Origin: Bacillus sp. 522_BSPC
Lineage (GTDB): Bacteria; Bacillota; Bacilli; Bacillales; Cytobacillaceae
Reading direction: 5' to 3'
DNA length: 64,000 nt
Assembly: GCF_001076885.1 (NCBI RefSeq)
Contig: NZ_JVDT01000161.1
Span: forward strand, 1 to 64,000
Below the pieces are notes generated by a model that saw nothing but the letters and a program-made list of their open reading frames with translations, searched no databases and was not told the DNA's origin. The position numbers and the translations under genes were made by a program. Shown in pieces: positions 1 to 9,508 of this stretch (position 1 is its first letter; every line of letters begins with the position of its first letter).

Positions 1-266
1 AAAGGGAGCTAAAAAAAACTCCCACAAAAACTTGACTCAATCTTGGAAAAAGCTAGATTTGTAGATTGGAGAGCAATTTGGTACTATAAATAGGTATGTG
101 TCAGGCTTAAACAAAATGTGAGTACTATTTTTTGTTAGCCTTAAATAAAATAACTTATGGTGAGAGTGCCATTTTCTTTAATGATAAAGGCAATAATTTA
201 CCGTAATCGAGATATTTATTCTCCAAATAGAGAGAATAGATGTGTTTGAAAAATAGGAGAAATATA
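1..266. other. Leader region of the first gene
   Basis: I see no gene here. A small dyad (GGGAG at 4-8, CTCCC at 19-23) may be the end of an upstream unit. A TTGACT at 32-37 could be a -35 box, with TAGATT 16 bases downstream as a weak -10. A short dyad (ATTCTC/GAGAAT) lies near 218-236 just before the ribosome binding site of the next gene. Confidence 0.3.
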
Positions 267-1385
267 ATGAAAAGAAATAAATATATCTGGTTATTATGGG
301 TAGGGATAATGATAATTGCAGGAATTTTAGTGGCTTCCATGGTGAATTCCTATTTAGCAGAAAAACAAAAGAACGAGATGGACAAAAAACATGTCGTTAT
401 TAAGAAAGATTTACAGTGGGTAGAAGAAAATGCTTATTTTGAAATAGATATGAAAGTCAAAGAGAAAGCGTATCAGGTATTTATTGTAGGAGAAGGGGAA
501 AGGAAGTATCAGCAAGTCGAAGATAATGAGTTTGGAAAAAAAGATGATACGATTGTAACCGGAGACTTTTCCTTTTATTTATGGACAAAAGAGTACGGAA
601 ATGAGGTGGTGAAACAAGAGCTGGAATTACCAAATCCGATGACTTTTAATTTGTCCCAAAAAAACATTGGAACATTTCTTGTTAATCAGCAAAATATTGC
701 TGCTGTTTTTCAAGGGGAAGAAGCAGATAAAGTAATGGCTTATTTCTATACTATTCATGAAGAGAAATTGGATGTTTTGACAGATTATGGAATGAAAATA
801 TACAGTAAAAATATCAAAAATATTCAACAAAACTATATACAGACATTAAGAAAAAAAGATAATGAAATAATGGAATTTGATACATGGATGCTTGAGCCAA
901 CTACTGGGAAATTATTAAAAGTGGATGGAACTTCAATTGAGAATAAGAAAATCATTAAAAATTGGCTTGAACAGGAAGAGTTTTATTTTCCATATAAAAA
1001 TTTAAGTGTTACGACAAGTTTACTAAATTTAGCGGAACAAGGTATGTTAATAGGTGCTCAATATCCAATTGGTACTAATATAAAAGAGATAAAGAAAATA
1101 AACTCGAATTATACGGATGCTGATTATAATCAGAAATACAATCAATTAGATCTTCCAGAGGTGACATATTACTATGATAAGAGAACAGAACTTGTTACCT
1201 CCATTTCAATCCCTGGAATTCGATTAAAAGAATCGGTGCAGGCCATTCAAGATACATTAGGGAAGCCTGAGGAATATGTTACAAAAGATGATGGGTATGT
1301 TGCGACATACTTAGCAGGAAATTATAAGCTACTAATCCAATTAGATTTATCGCAAAAGATTAAATCGATTCGATTAGTAAAATAG
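267..1385 (+). CDS. Membrane-anchored protein of unknown function
   Basis: I do not recognise this 372-residue protein. One hydrophobic segment at about residues 5-24 follows a short basic N-terminus, so it is probably a single-pass protein with most of the chain outside the cell. The C-terminal ~70 residues (IPGIRL...IQDTLGKPEEY...) look like a small secreted domain of the type annotated in Bacillus as DUF4309-like, but that is only a resemblance. The ATG at 267 is preferred over an upstream TTG-type codon at 240 because AGGAGA lies 5-10 bases before it. The gene stands alone and ends in a strong bidirectional terminator. Confidence 0.75.
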   Translation: MKRNKYIWLLWVGIMIIAGILVASMVNSYLAEKQKNEMDKKHVVIKKDLQWVEENAYFEIDMKVKEKAYQVFIVGEGERKYQQVEDNEFGKKDDTIVTGDFSFYLWTKEYGNEVVKQELELPNPMTFNLSQKNIGTFLVNQQNIAAVFQGEEADKVMAYFYTIHEEKLDVLTDYGMKIYSKNIKNIQQNYIQTLRKKDNEIMEFDTWMLEPTTGKLLKVDGTSIENKKIIKNWLEQEEFYFPYKNLSVTTSLLNLAEQGMLIGAQYPIGTNIKEIKKINSNYTDADYNQKYNQLDLPEVTYYYDKRTELVTSISIPGIRLKESVQAIQDTLGKPEEYVTKDDGYVATYLAGNYKLLIQLDLSQKIKSIRLVK

Positions 1386-1406
1386 GGTTTTTATCGAAGC
1401 AAAAAT

Positions 1407-1459
1407 AAGGATGCCTCATGGAATGGCTATAAATCGTAACCAATCCATGAGGCATCCTT
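1407..1459. terminator. Bidirectional terminator
   Basis: A 16-bp inverted repeat, AAGGATGCCTCATGGA at 1407-1422 and its complement at 1444-1459, sits between two convergent genes. Confidence 0.85.
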
Positions 1460-1492
1460 TATTTCATTCTATTTTTTTCGGGAGGCTGGTGC

Positions 1493-2725
1493 TTAAAAAG
1501 CCCAATCACCATTACGGAACACGGCTTCTACAGTACCATCTGCTGTAATACCATCAATGTTCATTTTGTCTGAACCAATCATAAAGTCGACATGTGTAAT
1601 GCTCTCGTTAAGTCCTTTTTCTGCTAATTCTTCGCTAGACATCTTTTTCCCACCTTCAATACAGAATGCATAGGCACTTCCAATTGCTAAGTGGTTTGAT
1701 GCATTTTCATCGAATAATGTATTGTAGTATAGAATATTAGATTGTGATATTGGAGAACGATGTGGCACTAAAGCAACCTCTCCAAGATAATGAGAGCCTT
1801 CATCTGTTTCTACTAACTGGCGAAGAATTTCTTCTCCTTCCTCAGCCTTCACATCCACAATACGTCCATCTTTAAACGTAACAGAGAAATTATTAATAAT
1901 ATTACCACCATAGCTTAATGGTTTTGTACTTGATACAGTTCCATTTACACCTGTTTTATGAGGAACGGTGAAAACTTCTTCTGTCGGCATATTTGCCATG
2001 AATTCAAAACCTTTTTCATTGATAGAGCCTGCTCCACACCATAGATGTCCTTTTGGAAGCTCGATGGTTAAATCTGTACCTGGAGCTGTGTAATGAAGCT
2101 TTTCATATGCTTTCTCATTTAAGTAATCTACTTTTGTATGAAGTGTTTTGTCATGTTCTTGCCAAGCTTGGATTGGATTTTCCTGATCCACTCTGATTGC
2201 TTTGAAAATAGCATCCCAAAGTAATTCTACTCTAGAATCTTCTGGAGCGTCAGGGAAAACAAGATTTGCCCATGCCTTTGAAGGCACAGCAATTACTGTC
2301 CAGCTTACTTTATCGGACTGTACATATTTTCGGAACTGGCTTAAAGCGGTGCCAGAAGCTTTTTGGAAATTGCTGATTCTTTCAGAAGGAATCCCTTTTA
2401 AAAGGTCTGGACTTGAAGATACAACAGACATGAAGGCTGCTCCTTCTTCCGCAAGTGCAATTGTCTCTTTTGCTCTCCATTCGGGATATTCGGTGAATGC
2501 TTCGTCTGGTGCCAATTCAAATTTTGTGCGAGTAACGACATCATCACCCCAGTTAACAACGACATTTTTTGCACCGATTTGGTATGCCTCTTTCACTACT
2601 AAACGAACAAATTCAGCAGCTTCAATAGATGTATTGATAACAAGTGTTTGTCCGTTTTGGATATTAACGCCGACCTTTACTGCAAGTTCAGCATATTTCT
2701 GAAGATTTTCTTGAAATGTACTCAT
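1493..2725 (-). CDS. ampS: M29-family metallo-aminopeptidase
   Basis: Cytoplasmic aminopeptidase that removes N-terminal residues from peptides. It is 410 residues, the usual size of the M29 (AmpS/PepS/thermophilic aminopeptidase) family. The family's two-metal site is represented by the acidic NMPTEEVFT segment in the middle, VPHRSPIS further on, and HVDFMIG near the C-terminus. Start choice: the ATG at 2725 has GGAG seven bases upstream, while the in-frame ATG at 2731 is only one base from GGAG and is probably not used. The gene is monocistronic between two terminators/promoters. Function follows from family membership; the substrate range cannot be read from the sequence. Confidence 0.92.
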   Translation of the reverse strand: MSTFQENLQKYAELAVKVGVNIQNGQTLVINTSIEAAEFVRLVVKEAYQIGAKNVVVNWGDDVVTRTKFELAPDEAFTEYPEWRAKETIALAEEGAAFMSVVSSSPDLLKGIPSERISNFQKASGTALSQFRKYVQSDKVSWTVIAVPSKAWANLVFPDAPEDSRVELLWDAIFKAIRVDQENPIQAWQEHDKTLHTKVDYLNEKAYEKLHYTAPGTDLTIELPKGHLWCGAGSINEKGFEFMANMPTEEVFTVPHKTGVNGTVSSTKPLSYGGNIINNFSVTFKDGRIVDVKAEEGEEILRQLVETDEGSHYLGEVALVPHRSPISQSNILYYNTLFDENASNHLAIGSAYAFCIEGGKKMSSEELAEKGLNESITHVDFMIGSDKMNIDGITADGTVEAVFRNGDWAF

Positions 2726-2938
2726 TTTCATTCTCCTTTTCTATAAGCTATTAGCTCTATGTATGAGCATAAATCCCAAGGATGGAATGGATGCTGCTTC
2801 TATTGTAGCTTTTTTAGAATAAGAAATAAACTGATTGATCGTAACATTAGGATAATAATTGATGGTATTTAGAGGAGCGTGACAACTAGGCTGTATTTTT
2901 TGTTAGAATAGACGTGACGATTATTCAAGGAGGATTAT

Positions 2939-3604
2939 ATGGCTAATAAATTACAGGCAGTTATCTTTGACTTTGATGGTGTCATAGCAGATACTGTCCC
3001 TCACTATTACGAAGCAACGAAAAGAATGGCGATGAAAATCGGAGTCCCATTTACAAAAGAGGATAATTTAAGGTATCAGGGTGTACCAAGAAAGATTCTG
3101 ATTGATGATTTAGTGGCAAGAACAAATAATGTTTTTTCAGAATCAGAAAAAGAAGCGCTAGGAAATCAGAAAAGTGATTATTATAAAGAATTAATTAGTG
3201 AATTTACTGTTGAAAATATGTTGCCAGGAATGTATGTGTTTCTAAAAGAATTGAAGGATGCCGGGATAAAATTTGGAATTGCGTCCTCTAGTTCCAATGC
3301 TCCGTATCTTTTGGATCGCTTTGGAATTAGAAACTGGTTCGAATGCATCGTAGATCCTCATTCTCTAACAAAAGGAAAGCCTGATCCAGAAATATTTTTA
3401 GCAGCTGCGGATTGTTTAGGGGTTGATTATGCTAATTGTGCTGCAATAGAGGATGGGCAAGCAGGCTTGAGCGGAATATTGCAAACACCTATGTTTGCTG
3501 TTGGTATTGGGGAGGGAGAAGTATTTGAGAAAGCAAATTGGCGAGTTTCCTCTACCTTGGAATTAAAAGCTAATACTTTATTAGAAAAGTTCCATAATAG
3601 ATAG
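2939..3604 (+). CDS. HAD-superfamily hydrolase, beta-phosphoglucomutase-like
   Basis: A 221-residue haloacid-dehalogenase-type phosphatase or phosphomutase. Motif I, DFDGVIADT, is at residues ~11-19; the motif II region is IASSSSN near 118; KGKPDPEIF near 146 carries the motif III lysine; and AIEDGQAGL near 172 is motif IV. The cap insertion after motif I is of the helical beta-phosphoglucomutase type. An AAGGAGG lies a few bases before the ATG. The substrate is unknown; typical ones are sugar phosphates. It is a single gene closed by a terminator shared with topB. Confidence 0.88.
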   Translation: MANKLQAVIFDFDGVIADTVPHYYEATKRMAMKIGVPFTKEDNLRYQGVPRKILIDDLVARTNNVFSESEKEALGNQKSDYYKELISEFTVENMLPGMYVFLKELKDAGIKFGIASSSSNAPYLLDRFGIRNWFECIVDPHSLTKGKPDPEIFLAAADCLGVDYANCAAIEDGQAGLSGILQTPMFAVGIGEGEVFEKANWRVSSTLELKANTLLEKFHNR

Positions 3605-3606
3605 AA

Positions 3607-3648
3607 AAAATCCAAACAATCATATGTATCGTATGATTGTTTGGATTT
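3607..3648. terminator. Bidirectional terminator between HAD gene and topB
   Basis: AAAATCCAAACAATCATA pairs with TATGATTGTTTGGATTTT across a short loop. T-runs follow on both strands. Confidence 0.85.
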
Positions 3649-3654
3649 TACTAT

Positions 3655-4646
3655 TTAATCTTCGTCTTTCTTCATAGCGGCTTTCAATAAGTCACCTAAA
3701 CTGTTTCCAAAGCTTTCGTCTTTGCTATATTTTTGAACTAATTTTCGTTCTTCTCTTTTATTTATCGTTTTTTTACGATCTGTCGCTTTTTCTACAACGT
3801 TACAGTTTCTGCATTGGAAATAGGTTCCTGCCACTCCGTTATGAATCTCCATTTTCTTATGGCATTGCGGACAGCGTTTATTTGATAGCTTAGGATCCTT
3901 TCTTTTACTGAAAGAACACTCTAGACTGGAGCATACAAGAATTTTTCCGTTTTTTGTATTCTTTTCCTTCAAGAAGGAACCACACTCAGGACACTTGGAG
4001 CCCGTTAAATTTTGCATTTTATATGATTTATCACTATGTTTAATTTCACGGACAAATCGTTTGGTTTGATCCTTGATTTGCTCCATAAACTGTTGAGCAT
4101 TTGCTTTTCCCTTTGCTATATCCTCTAACTCATTTTCCCACTTCGCTGTCAAGTCAGGAGTAGTCAAATCATCGTTAACAAGATTAATCAATTGTTTCCC
4201 TTTAGAAGTAGAATGTAATTTTCCGTTTTGTCTTTCCAACACTTCAGAGGAAAGGAGTCTTTCAATAATTTCTGCACGTGTAGCAGGTGTTCCAAGCCCA
4301 AATTTCTCCATTTTCCCTAGAATATCAGCTTCCGTAAAGCGTGATGGAGCTTCTGTGAATTTTTGCTCCATTATCACGGATTGTACTGTTAACTTTTTTC
4401 CTTTTTGAAGCTGAATCTTTTTGTCAGAATCTGTTTTACGGTTATCTAAAGCTTTAAAGCCTAAATCCAATACATTCGTTTCTTGAGCAACAAATGTTTC
4501 TCCATTGATGTCTAACATAGTAGAAATCGTTTCATATTTGTATTTTGGATAAAATAATGTCAAAAATCTTTTTACGATTAAATCATAAATTTTTACTTCC
4601 TCATTATCTAAACGATTTAAAAAAACGGGCTGTTCCGTTGGAATGA
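3655..4646 (-). CDS. topB: DNA topoisomerase III, 3' exon
   Basis: C-terminal part of topoisomerase III. The reading frame before the first methionine continues upstream as IPTEQPVFLNRLDNEEVK, which is the normal continuation of the conserved DHHAIIPT motif of type IA topoisomerases. Two cysteine clusters near the end (CPECGS...C...C and CPQCHK...CRNC) look like zinc ribbons. The exon runs from 4646, directly after the group II intron, to the stop at 3655. Joined to 8364-7272 it gives exactly 695 codons without a frameshift, slightly shorter than the 727 residues of B. subtilis TopB. Without splicing this half would have no proper start. Confidence 0.88.
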
Positions 4647-7271
4647 ATAGGAATAGGTAACTTTCTACTTCGGCATTATCCGTTAAGTGTACTCATTTTC
4701 CCCTCCTCCACACCGTACGTGAAAGTTTCCCCTCATACGGCGTTCCATCAAGTAGTTACAAGATTGATCGGTTCAAGACTACATTGAGTTCGAAGTTTAT
4801 TTAGCTTGTTAAGAGCTTTTTTATCTTCAATGAGATTGCTGTACTTTTCTATTGTTTCGGGTTTAATTGCATGAATAAGTTTATGGACATCTTTATGAAC
4901 AATTCTAAGGTTTTGGTAGCCATCTGTTCCCCCAAGTTCTCTTGGTATGACGTGATGACAATGTAGCGTGTCTATAGCAAGTTCAATTTTTGTTACTTCA
5001 CATTTCATTTTTGTCATGGAAGCTCTTGAAATTCTATTGTCGTTGTATTCAGCCGTTTCATATGGATTATAATTTTTCATGAGTTGAATGATGTTATTAT
5101 TAGTGCTGTTTTCCAATTTCTTAGAGGATTTGTTTCGCCCCTCTTGGGTGTAATCACATATGTCTTGGCTGAAATTCATAACTGGTTTGTGTTGAACATG
5201 GTCGATTGGATAGATGAAAACCTTGTGAATCTTCCACGTTTTTGCTTTCGAATTTCCATAGAATTTCTTATACAAAGGCGATATTTCGCTACGTTTAGGT
5301 GTTCCATAGTTCGCTACATTTCTTAGTTTGTGGAGCATAAACTTATCCAAAGAGAAAGCTAATTTAGAGAAGTCAATATTAGCATAGGTAGCACAGCTAT
5401 AATACTCATGCCAACCTAAAATCATGCTATTCAGCTTAGTCACATGGGAAGATTCAGGTTGTTTAGCAATTAGCTCAACCTGACTTCGGATTTCATCGCT
5501 CATTCGTTTCATTGCTTTGCCTGAAATGTGAGATTGTGCTACATATCCTCCGAATGTTTTTCCCTTTTTGACGGCTTTTATTTTGACTCCTAAGAAATCT
5601 GAGTAATTTTTACGCAGATTAATAATTTTTGATTTCTCTTCACTTATTTCTAACTTTAATCTGATATTCAACCACTCTTTTACAGCGGTATAAATTCTTT
5701 TGGCAGTGTTGTAATTTCTACACATTATTTTGAAGTCATCGGCGTATCTCACAATGTACATTTGTTTCAAGTTTGTTTTCTTTTGTTGATTGTACTGACT
5801 TGCATAAGTCTTGTACTTTTTTATAGTTTTAAAAGTTTCCCATTGTGATGAAATCCACCAATCAAGTTCATTAAGGACAATGTTTGATAGCAGAGGGGAT
5901 AAAATGCCTCCCTGTGGAGTTCCTTTCTTTGGTATTCCTTCTCCTTGTATGGGGGCTTTTAGCATCGCTTTGATTATGCTAATTAGTTTCCTATCTTGAA
6001 TACCTAATGCATACATTTGTTTAACCAACTTTGTATGATTTACATTATCAAAGAATCCTTTTATATCAATATCCACTGTATAGTACATTTTTCCGATATT
6101 GATTAAGGACATCATACGAGATATTGCATGTTTGGTACTTCTGTTTGGTCGGAAACCATAGCTATGCGGATGAAATTTTGCCTCACATATTGGCTCAAGG
6201 ACTTGTCGAATACTCTGTTGTACCAATCTATCCACCATTGTCGGTATCCCTAATGGTCTTTTCTTACCATCTGCTTTTGGAATATAGACTCTTTTAACAG
6301 TATCAGGCTTGTAGTTATTTAACTTTGCTTGAACCATTTTAATATAAGAGTCCAAACCCTTGTCTTTAATGTCTTTAATTGTAATGTTGTCAACACCCGC
6401 TGTTTGACTTCCAGTGTTAGTTTTTATCATTCTAAATGCCAATCGAATATTATTTTCACTGGAGATGGTGTCCATTAGATTACGAAACGAAAAGTTGTTT
6501 TTCGATTTTTGATACAAGTCATCAAAGACTTGTGTCATCTCATAGTAATCATTATACCTGTATTTGTTCGCCACTCTGTTGGGACAACTCCTTTGAAGGA
6601 TGTTGCTTTCCCTGTCTTACCCGAAAAACAGAGTCATAGTTTGAATCAATCAACTTGTCCTTACTTGACTTGTGCCTATCCCTCTACAGCTTATTATCAC
6701 TGCTTCATCGGTACTGTGGCACTACTTTCACCAAGATTAAGTAGCTTCATCTGGCTTTTCGTCTACAACTGTCCTCGACTATGAGTTTCTGTCATGACAG
6801 ATACAGTTCTTGGCTTCCCACGTTCCAAAGATTCCCGTTAACGCAATACTTAGGTGCCTCCTTTGAGCCTGTTAGCTTAATACCGTCATTCGCTCGGTAT
6901 AGAGTCTTTCATAACGCCAATTCTTACTCAACTCCGCTAACGTACCAAATTGGTACTACGTTATCATCACAGATACCGTAACCACCTATAGACTCGTACA
7001 TTCAGAGGTTCGTCAGTGTATAAACACATTCTCACCATATATTACAACCACCCGACTACTCTAAGTGACAGTTCTTAATTCCTGTTCACTTTCGCCGACT
7101 TCACCCCGCTTTAAACAGTTCCACCATAGTCTGCTTCCCTGCTTAGGGGAGTATTAGTGTGAGGGTTTCAGCACAGCATGACGGCTTTCATTCCCCTCAA
7201 GGATTCTTCAGTTTTCTACTAAACCATCCCAACTGATATTTCTATCAGAATTTCAGGTTAACGTGTCGCAC
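4647..7271 (-). mobile_element. Group II intron inserted in topB
   Basis: A complete group II intron of about 2.6 kb read on the minus strand. It starts GTGCGAC at 7271 and ends in AT at 4647; both ends fit group II rules and removal restores topB codon for codon (GCC A|TC ATT, Ala-Ile-Ile). A domain V-like hairpin with GCCGTATGAGGGGAAAC and TTTCACGTACGGT lies near 4703-4740, followed by a domain VI-like stem up to the 3' end. The 5' ~700 bases carry no gene and should fold as domains I-III. A reverse transcriptase/maturase is encoded in domain IV. A possible EBS1 (TGGCGT, 6919-6914) and EBS2 (GTGAT, 6970-6966) pair with the last bases of the 5' exon. Confidence 0.92.
4748..6574 (-). CDS. ltrA: Group II intron reverse transcriptase/maturase with HNH domain
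   Basis: A 608-residue intron-encoded protein. It helps the intron RNA fold and splice, then reverse-transcribes it into DNA at a new site. RT motifs are visible in order: KRPLGIPTMVDRLVQQ, SYGFRPNRSTKHA, VDIDIKGFFDNV, GTPQGGILSPLLSN, and the catalytic RYADDF near residue 275. A maturase X region follows with ...ILGWHEYYSCAT. The C-terminal HNH nuclease has CHHVIPRELGGTDGYQNL and HKDVHKLIH. All catalytic residues are present, so the intron may be active. The start is a GTG at 6574; AAGGAG lies about 15 bases upstream, so a slightly different start is possible. Confidence 0.95.
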   Translation of the reverse strand: MANKYRYNDYYEMTQVFDDLYQKSKNNFSFRNLMDTISSENNIRLAFRMIKTNTGSQTAGVDNITIKDIKDKGLDSYIKMVQAKLNNYKPDTVKRVYIPKADGKKRPLGIPTMVDRLVQQSIRQVLEPICEAKFHPHSYGFRPNRSTKHAISRMMSLINIGKMYYTVDIDIKGFFDNVNHTKLVKQMYALGIQDRKLISIIKAMLKAPIQGEGIPKKGTPQGGILSPLLSNIVLNELDWWISSQWETFKTIKKYKTYASQYNQQKKTNLKQMYIVRYADDFKIMCRNYNTAKRIYTAVKEWLNIRLKLEISEEKSKIINLRKNYSDFLGVKIKAVKKGKTFGGYVAQSHISGKAMKRMSDEIRSQVELIAKQPESSHVTKLNSMILGWHEYYSCATYANIDFSKLAFSLDKFMLHKLRNVANYGTPKRSEISPLYKKFYGNSKAKTWKIHKVFIYPIDHVQHKPVMNFSQDICDYTQEGRNKSSKKLENSTNNNIIQLMKNYNPYETAEYNDNRISRASMTKMKCEVTKIELAIDTLHCHHVIPRELGGTDGYQNLRIVHKDVHKLIHAIKPETIEKYSNLIEDKKALNKLNKLRTQCSLEPINLVTT

Positions 7272-8364
7272 TGGCATGGTGATCAGAAACTTTATTGTTA
7301 TTGAACACATTATTTGCCTCGATTTTTCCTTTATTACGTAAGACCGGTTGCACCTCTTCTTTAAATGCGCCAGCAATACTTTCTAAGCGATCAAGCATGG
7401 TAGCCTTCATATCTGTTGTTAAGTAACGTGAGTCCGTTCTAGGATAGGTTACTAGTTTATGCTGTTCATATAGCTTTTGCAATACATTTAGCGTCTTTTT
7501 AGCAGAAAAGCCAAATCGTCTATTTGCATCACGCTGCAACTCGGTTAAATCGTAAGGCAATGGTTGATGTTCTGTTTTTTCTTTTATAATAAGGGATTCT
7601 ACTGTAGCTGGCTTTCCCTTTGACTTAGCCACAATCTCTTCTGCTTTTTCTTTAGAAAAGATTCTTCGCTCCTGGTTATTTTCGTATTTTGCTTGCAGTG
7701 AGTCTACGTTTGCAGTGATGGTCCAATATTCTTTCGGAACAAAGGATTGAATCTCTTTTTCTCTTTCTAGAACCATGGAGAGGGTTGGTGTTTGAACTCG
7801 ACCAGCAGACAATGGGTCATTGAACTTAGTAGTTAAGGCTCTTGAAACATTTAATCCAATTAGCCAATCAGCTTGAGCTCTACATACAGCTGATTGGTAT
7901 AAGCGATCAAATTCCTTCCCTGGTTTTAACTGCTTAAATCCATCTTTTATTGCACGGTCGGTTTGAGACGAAATCCATAAGCGCTGCGTTGGTTTGTTAA
8001 AACGGATTTTTTCTAATATCCACCTTGCAACTAATTCTCCTTCTCGTCCTGCATCGGTTGCGATAATGCATTCTTTAATCTCTTTTCTTTTTGCTAATTG
8101 TTCAATGGCTTTGTATTGATGACTTGTTTGTTTCATGACCTTTAATTCCATCTTCTGTGGAATTATTGGCAAATCATCTAGATTCCAATTTTTATATTTA
8201 GGATCATAGTGCTCTGGCATTTTTAATTCAATTAAGTGGCCTAAAGCCCAAGTAACAATATACTTATCTGATTCTAAATAGCTTTTATTTGATTTATTGC
8301 AGCCAAGTACTCTTGCAATTTCTCTCGCAACACTCGGTTTTTCACATAAAACAAGTGACTTCAT
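7272..8364 (-). CDS. topB: DNA topoisomerase III, 5' exon
   Basis: N-terminal 364 codons of topoisomerase III, which relaxes negative supercoils and decatenates DNA via a 5'-phosphotyrosine intermediate. The Toprim domain shows EKPSVAREIA at the N-terminus and TDAGREGEL near residue 105. TYPRTDSRYL near 310 holds the catalytic tyrosine. The exon ends in VSDHHA plus one base; unspliced mRNA reads four more intron codons (SATR) to a stop at 7258. The start ATG at 8364 has AAGGTG seven bases upstream. Family-typical exon order and an in-frame join with 4646-3655 argue for a functional, spliced gene. Confidence 0.92.
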
Positions 8365-8605
8365 TTAAACACCTTCTAACAAAAAATTTTGGGCCGTTTC
8401 TTGATCTTAAATAAAAGTTGGTTGATTTCTGTTTATTCAACTTAAGGAAAAGCTTCTTAAGAATAATACGATACATTCTAGTATAACATGAGTTGAGGCT
8501 GGTAATAGGATATAGTGTTGAATGAGAGGGGCTGTGCTTTAGTTTATAGGAAATATGAGGAACGGCGTCCATTCTCTTTTTTTGAACGCCGTATGTTGAT
8601 TTGTC

Positions 8606-8764
8606 TTACTCTTCTTCTTCGATTCGATTCTTAAATGCTTCTTGTGTTACAATAAATTCTTCATCTCCAGGAGCATCCTCTGTATGTGTATGCTTTCTTG
8701 TGTCTTTTGGAAGCGGTCCAGGATGATGTTTCTTTTTATGATTAAAATGTTCTCCACGTGCCAT
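8606..8764 (-). CDS. Small histidine-rich conserved protein
   Basis: A 52-residue protein starting MARGEHFNHKKKHHPGPL and ending in an acidic tail (NRIEEEE). It has a clear AAAGGGGTG ribosome binding site and its own terminator-like surroundings. I do not recognise the family; small His/Lys-rich proteins of this kind occur in Bacillus near sporulation genes, which is only a hint. It lies divergently to the DUF1992 gene. Confidence 0.65.
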   Translation of the reverse strand: MARGEHFNHKKKHHPGPLPKDTRKHTHTEDAPGDEEFIVTQEAFKNRIEEEE

Positions 8765-8877
8765 TGATAACACCCCTTTCTTACCTTTCTATTTTTCATA
8801 AAAATGGTCTATCCTATACGAAAGGGAATGGAAAAATATATAATGAAACTAGGTATATAAAACAGGAGGGGATGGGA

Positions 8878-9258
8878 ATGGATTTTTCGTTTCTTGTTTC
8901 AGAAGACAAAATTAAAAAAGCGTACCAAAATGGTGAGTTTAACAATCTTCCTGGGTTCGGTAAACCACTTCCAAAAGATAGCTTAGCCTCCGTACCAGAA
9001 GAATTGCGAATGGCTTATCGCGTATTGAGAAATGCCGGATATTCTTTAGAGGAAGATAAGATTAGGCAGGAATTGTTGTCAATGGAAGATTTAATCCGTT
9101 CTTGTGAAACAGAAGAAGAGAAAGTGGATTTGCAAAGAAAATATAATGAAAAATTATGGAGATTTAATAAAATGATGAAAGAGCGAACAGGGACTAATCA
9201 TTCAAAGCATTTTTCTAATTATCAGAAGAAGGTTGAGGAACGGTTATTTCCTCAGTAA
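8878..9258 (+). CDS. DUF1992 (DnaJ-homologue-like) protein
   Basis: A 126-residue protein with the DUF1992 signature near its start: SEDKIKKAYQNGEFNNLPGFGKPLP. The family is named after a weak link to DnaJ-type co-chaperones; the biochemical role is not established. The second half is a long charged helical stretch likely to be coiled coil. The ATG at 8878 (MDFSF) is preferred over the one at 8872, because AGGAGG is eight bases upstream of the former and only two from the latter. Monocistronic. Confidence 0.85.
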   Translation: MDFSFLVSEDKIKKAYQNGEFNNLPGFGKPLPKDSLASVPEELRMAYRVLRNAGYSLEEDKIRQELLSMEDLIRSCETEEEKVDLQRKYNEKLWRFNKMMKERTGTNHSKHFSNYQKKVEERLFPQ

Positions 9259-9432
9259 GTCTTTGGGTATAGTTTTTTGGCTTACGTCGTAAGATTGACT
9301 GCTTATTCGATTTTTATCTTTTAAAAGGATAGAATGATTAACACTAGGGGATAAAACATCGCCCTTTTTTTTGAAAAAAACAGGACTATTGGCATAAATC
9401 AAGAAGTTAACAAAATTTACATAAAATAAAAC

Positions 9433-9459
9433 TAAAAAAAAGAGGAGATTTGTCGAAAA
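9433..9459 (+). promoter_or_regulatory. Sigma-D-like flagellar promoter of motAB
   Basis: TAAA at 9433-9436, then a 15-base spacer and GTCGAAAA at 9452-9459, resembles the sigma-D consensus TAAA-N15-GCCGATAT (five of eight in the -10). B. subtilis motAB is known to depend on sigma-D. Confidence 0.5.
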
Positions 9460-9508
9460 AAAGGATAAGACTTAGAAACGAAATTTTGGAATAAGATAGG
9501 TGAACAAG

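Noticed and set aside
2202-2702. Long open frame on the plus strand inside the aminopeptidase gene
   Set aside because: It is the reverse of a clearly conserved M29 gene, has no ribosome binding site and no recognisable protein.
5084-6981. Several plus-strand frames inside the group II intron
   Set aside because: They run antisense to the reverse transcriptase or through structured intron RNA and show no protein family.
4748-7258. topB read as a frameshifted or decayed pseudogene
   Set aside because: The interruption has exact group II intron ends and the exons join in frame with conserved residues on both sides.
8342-8572. 76-codon frame upstream of topB on the minus strand
   Set aside because: It overlaps the topB start, has no ribosome binding site, and its composition is not protein-like.
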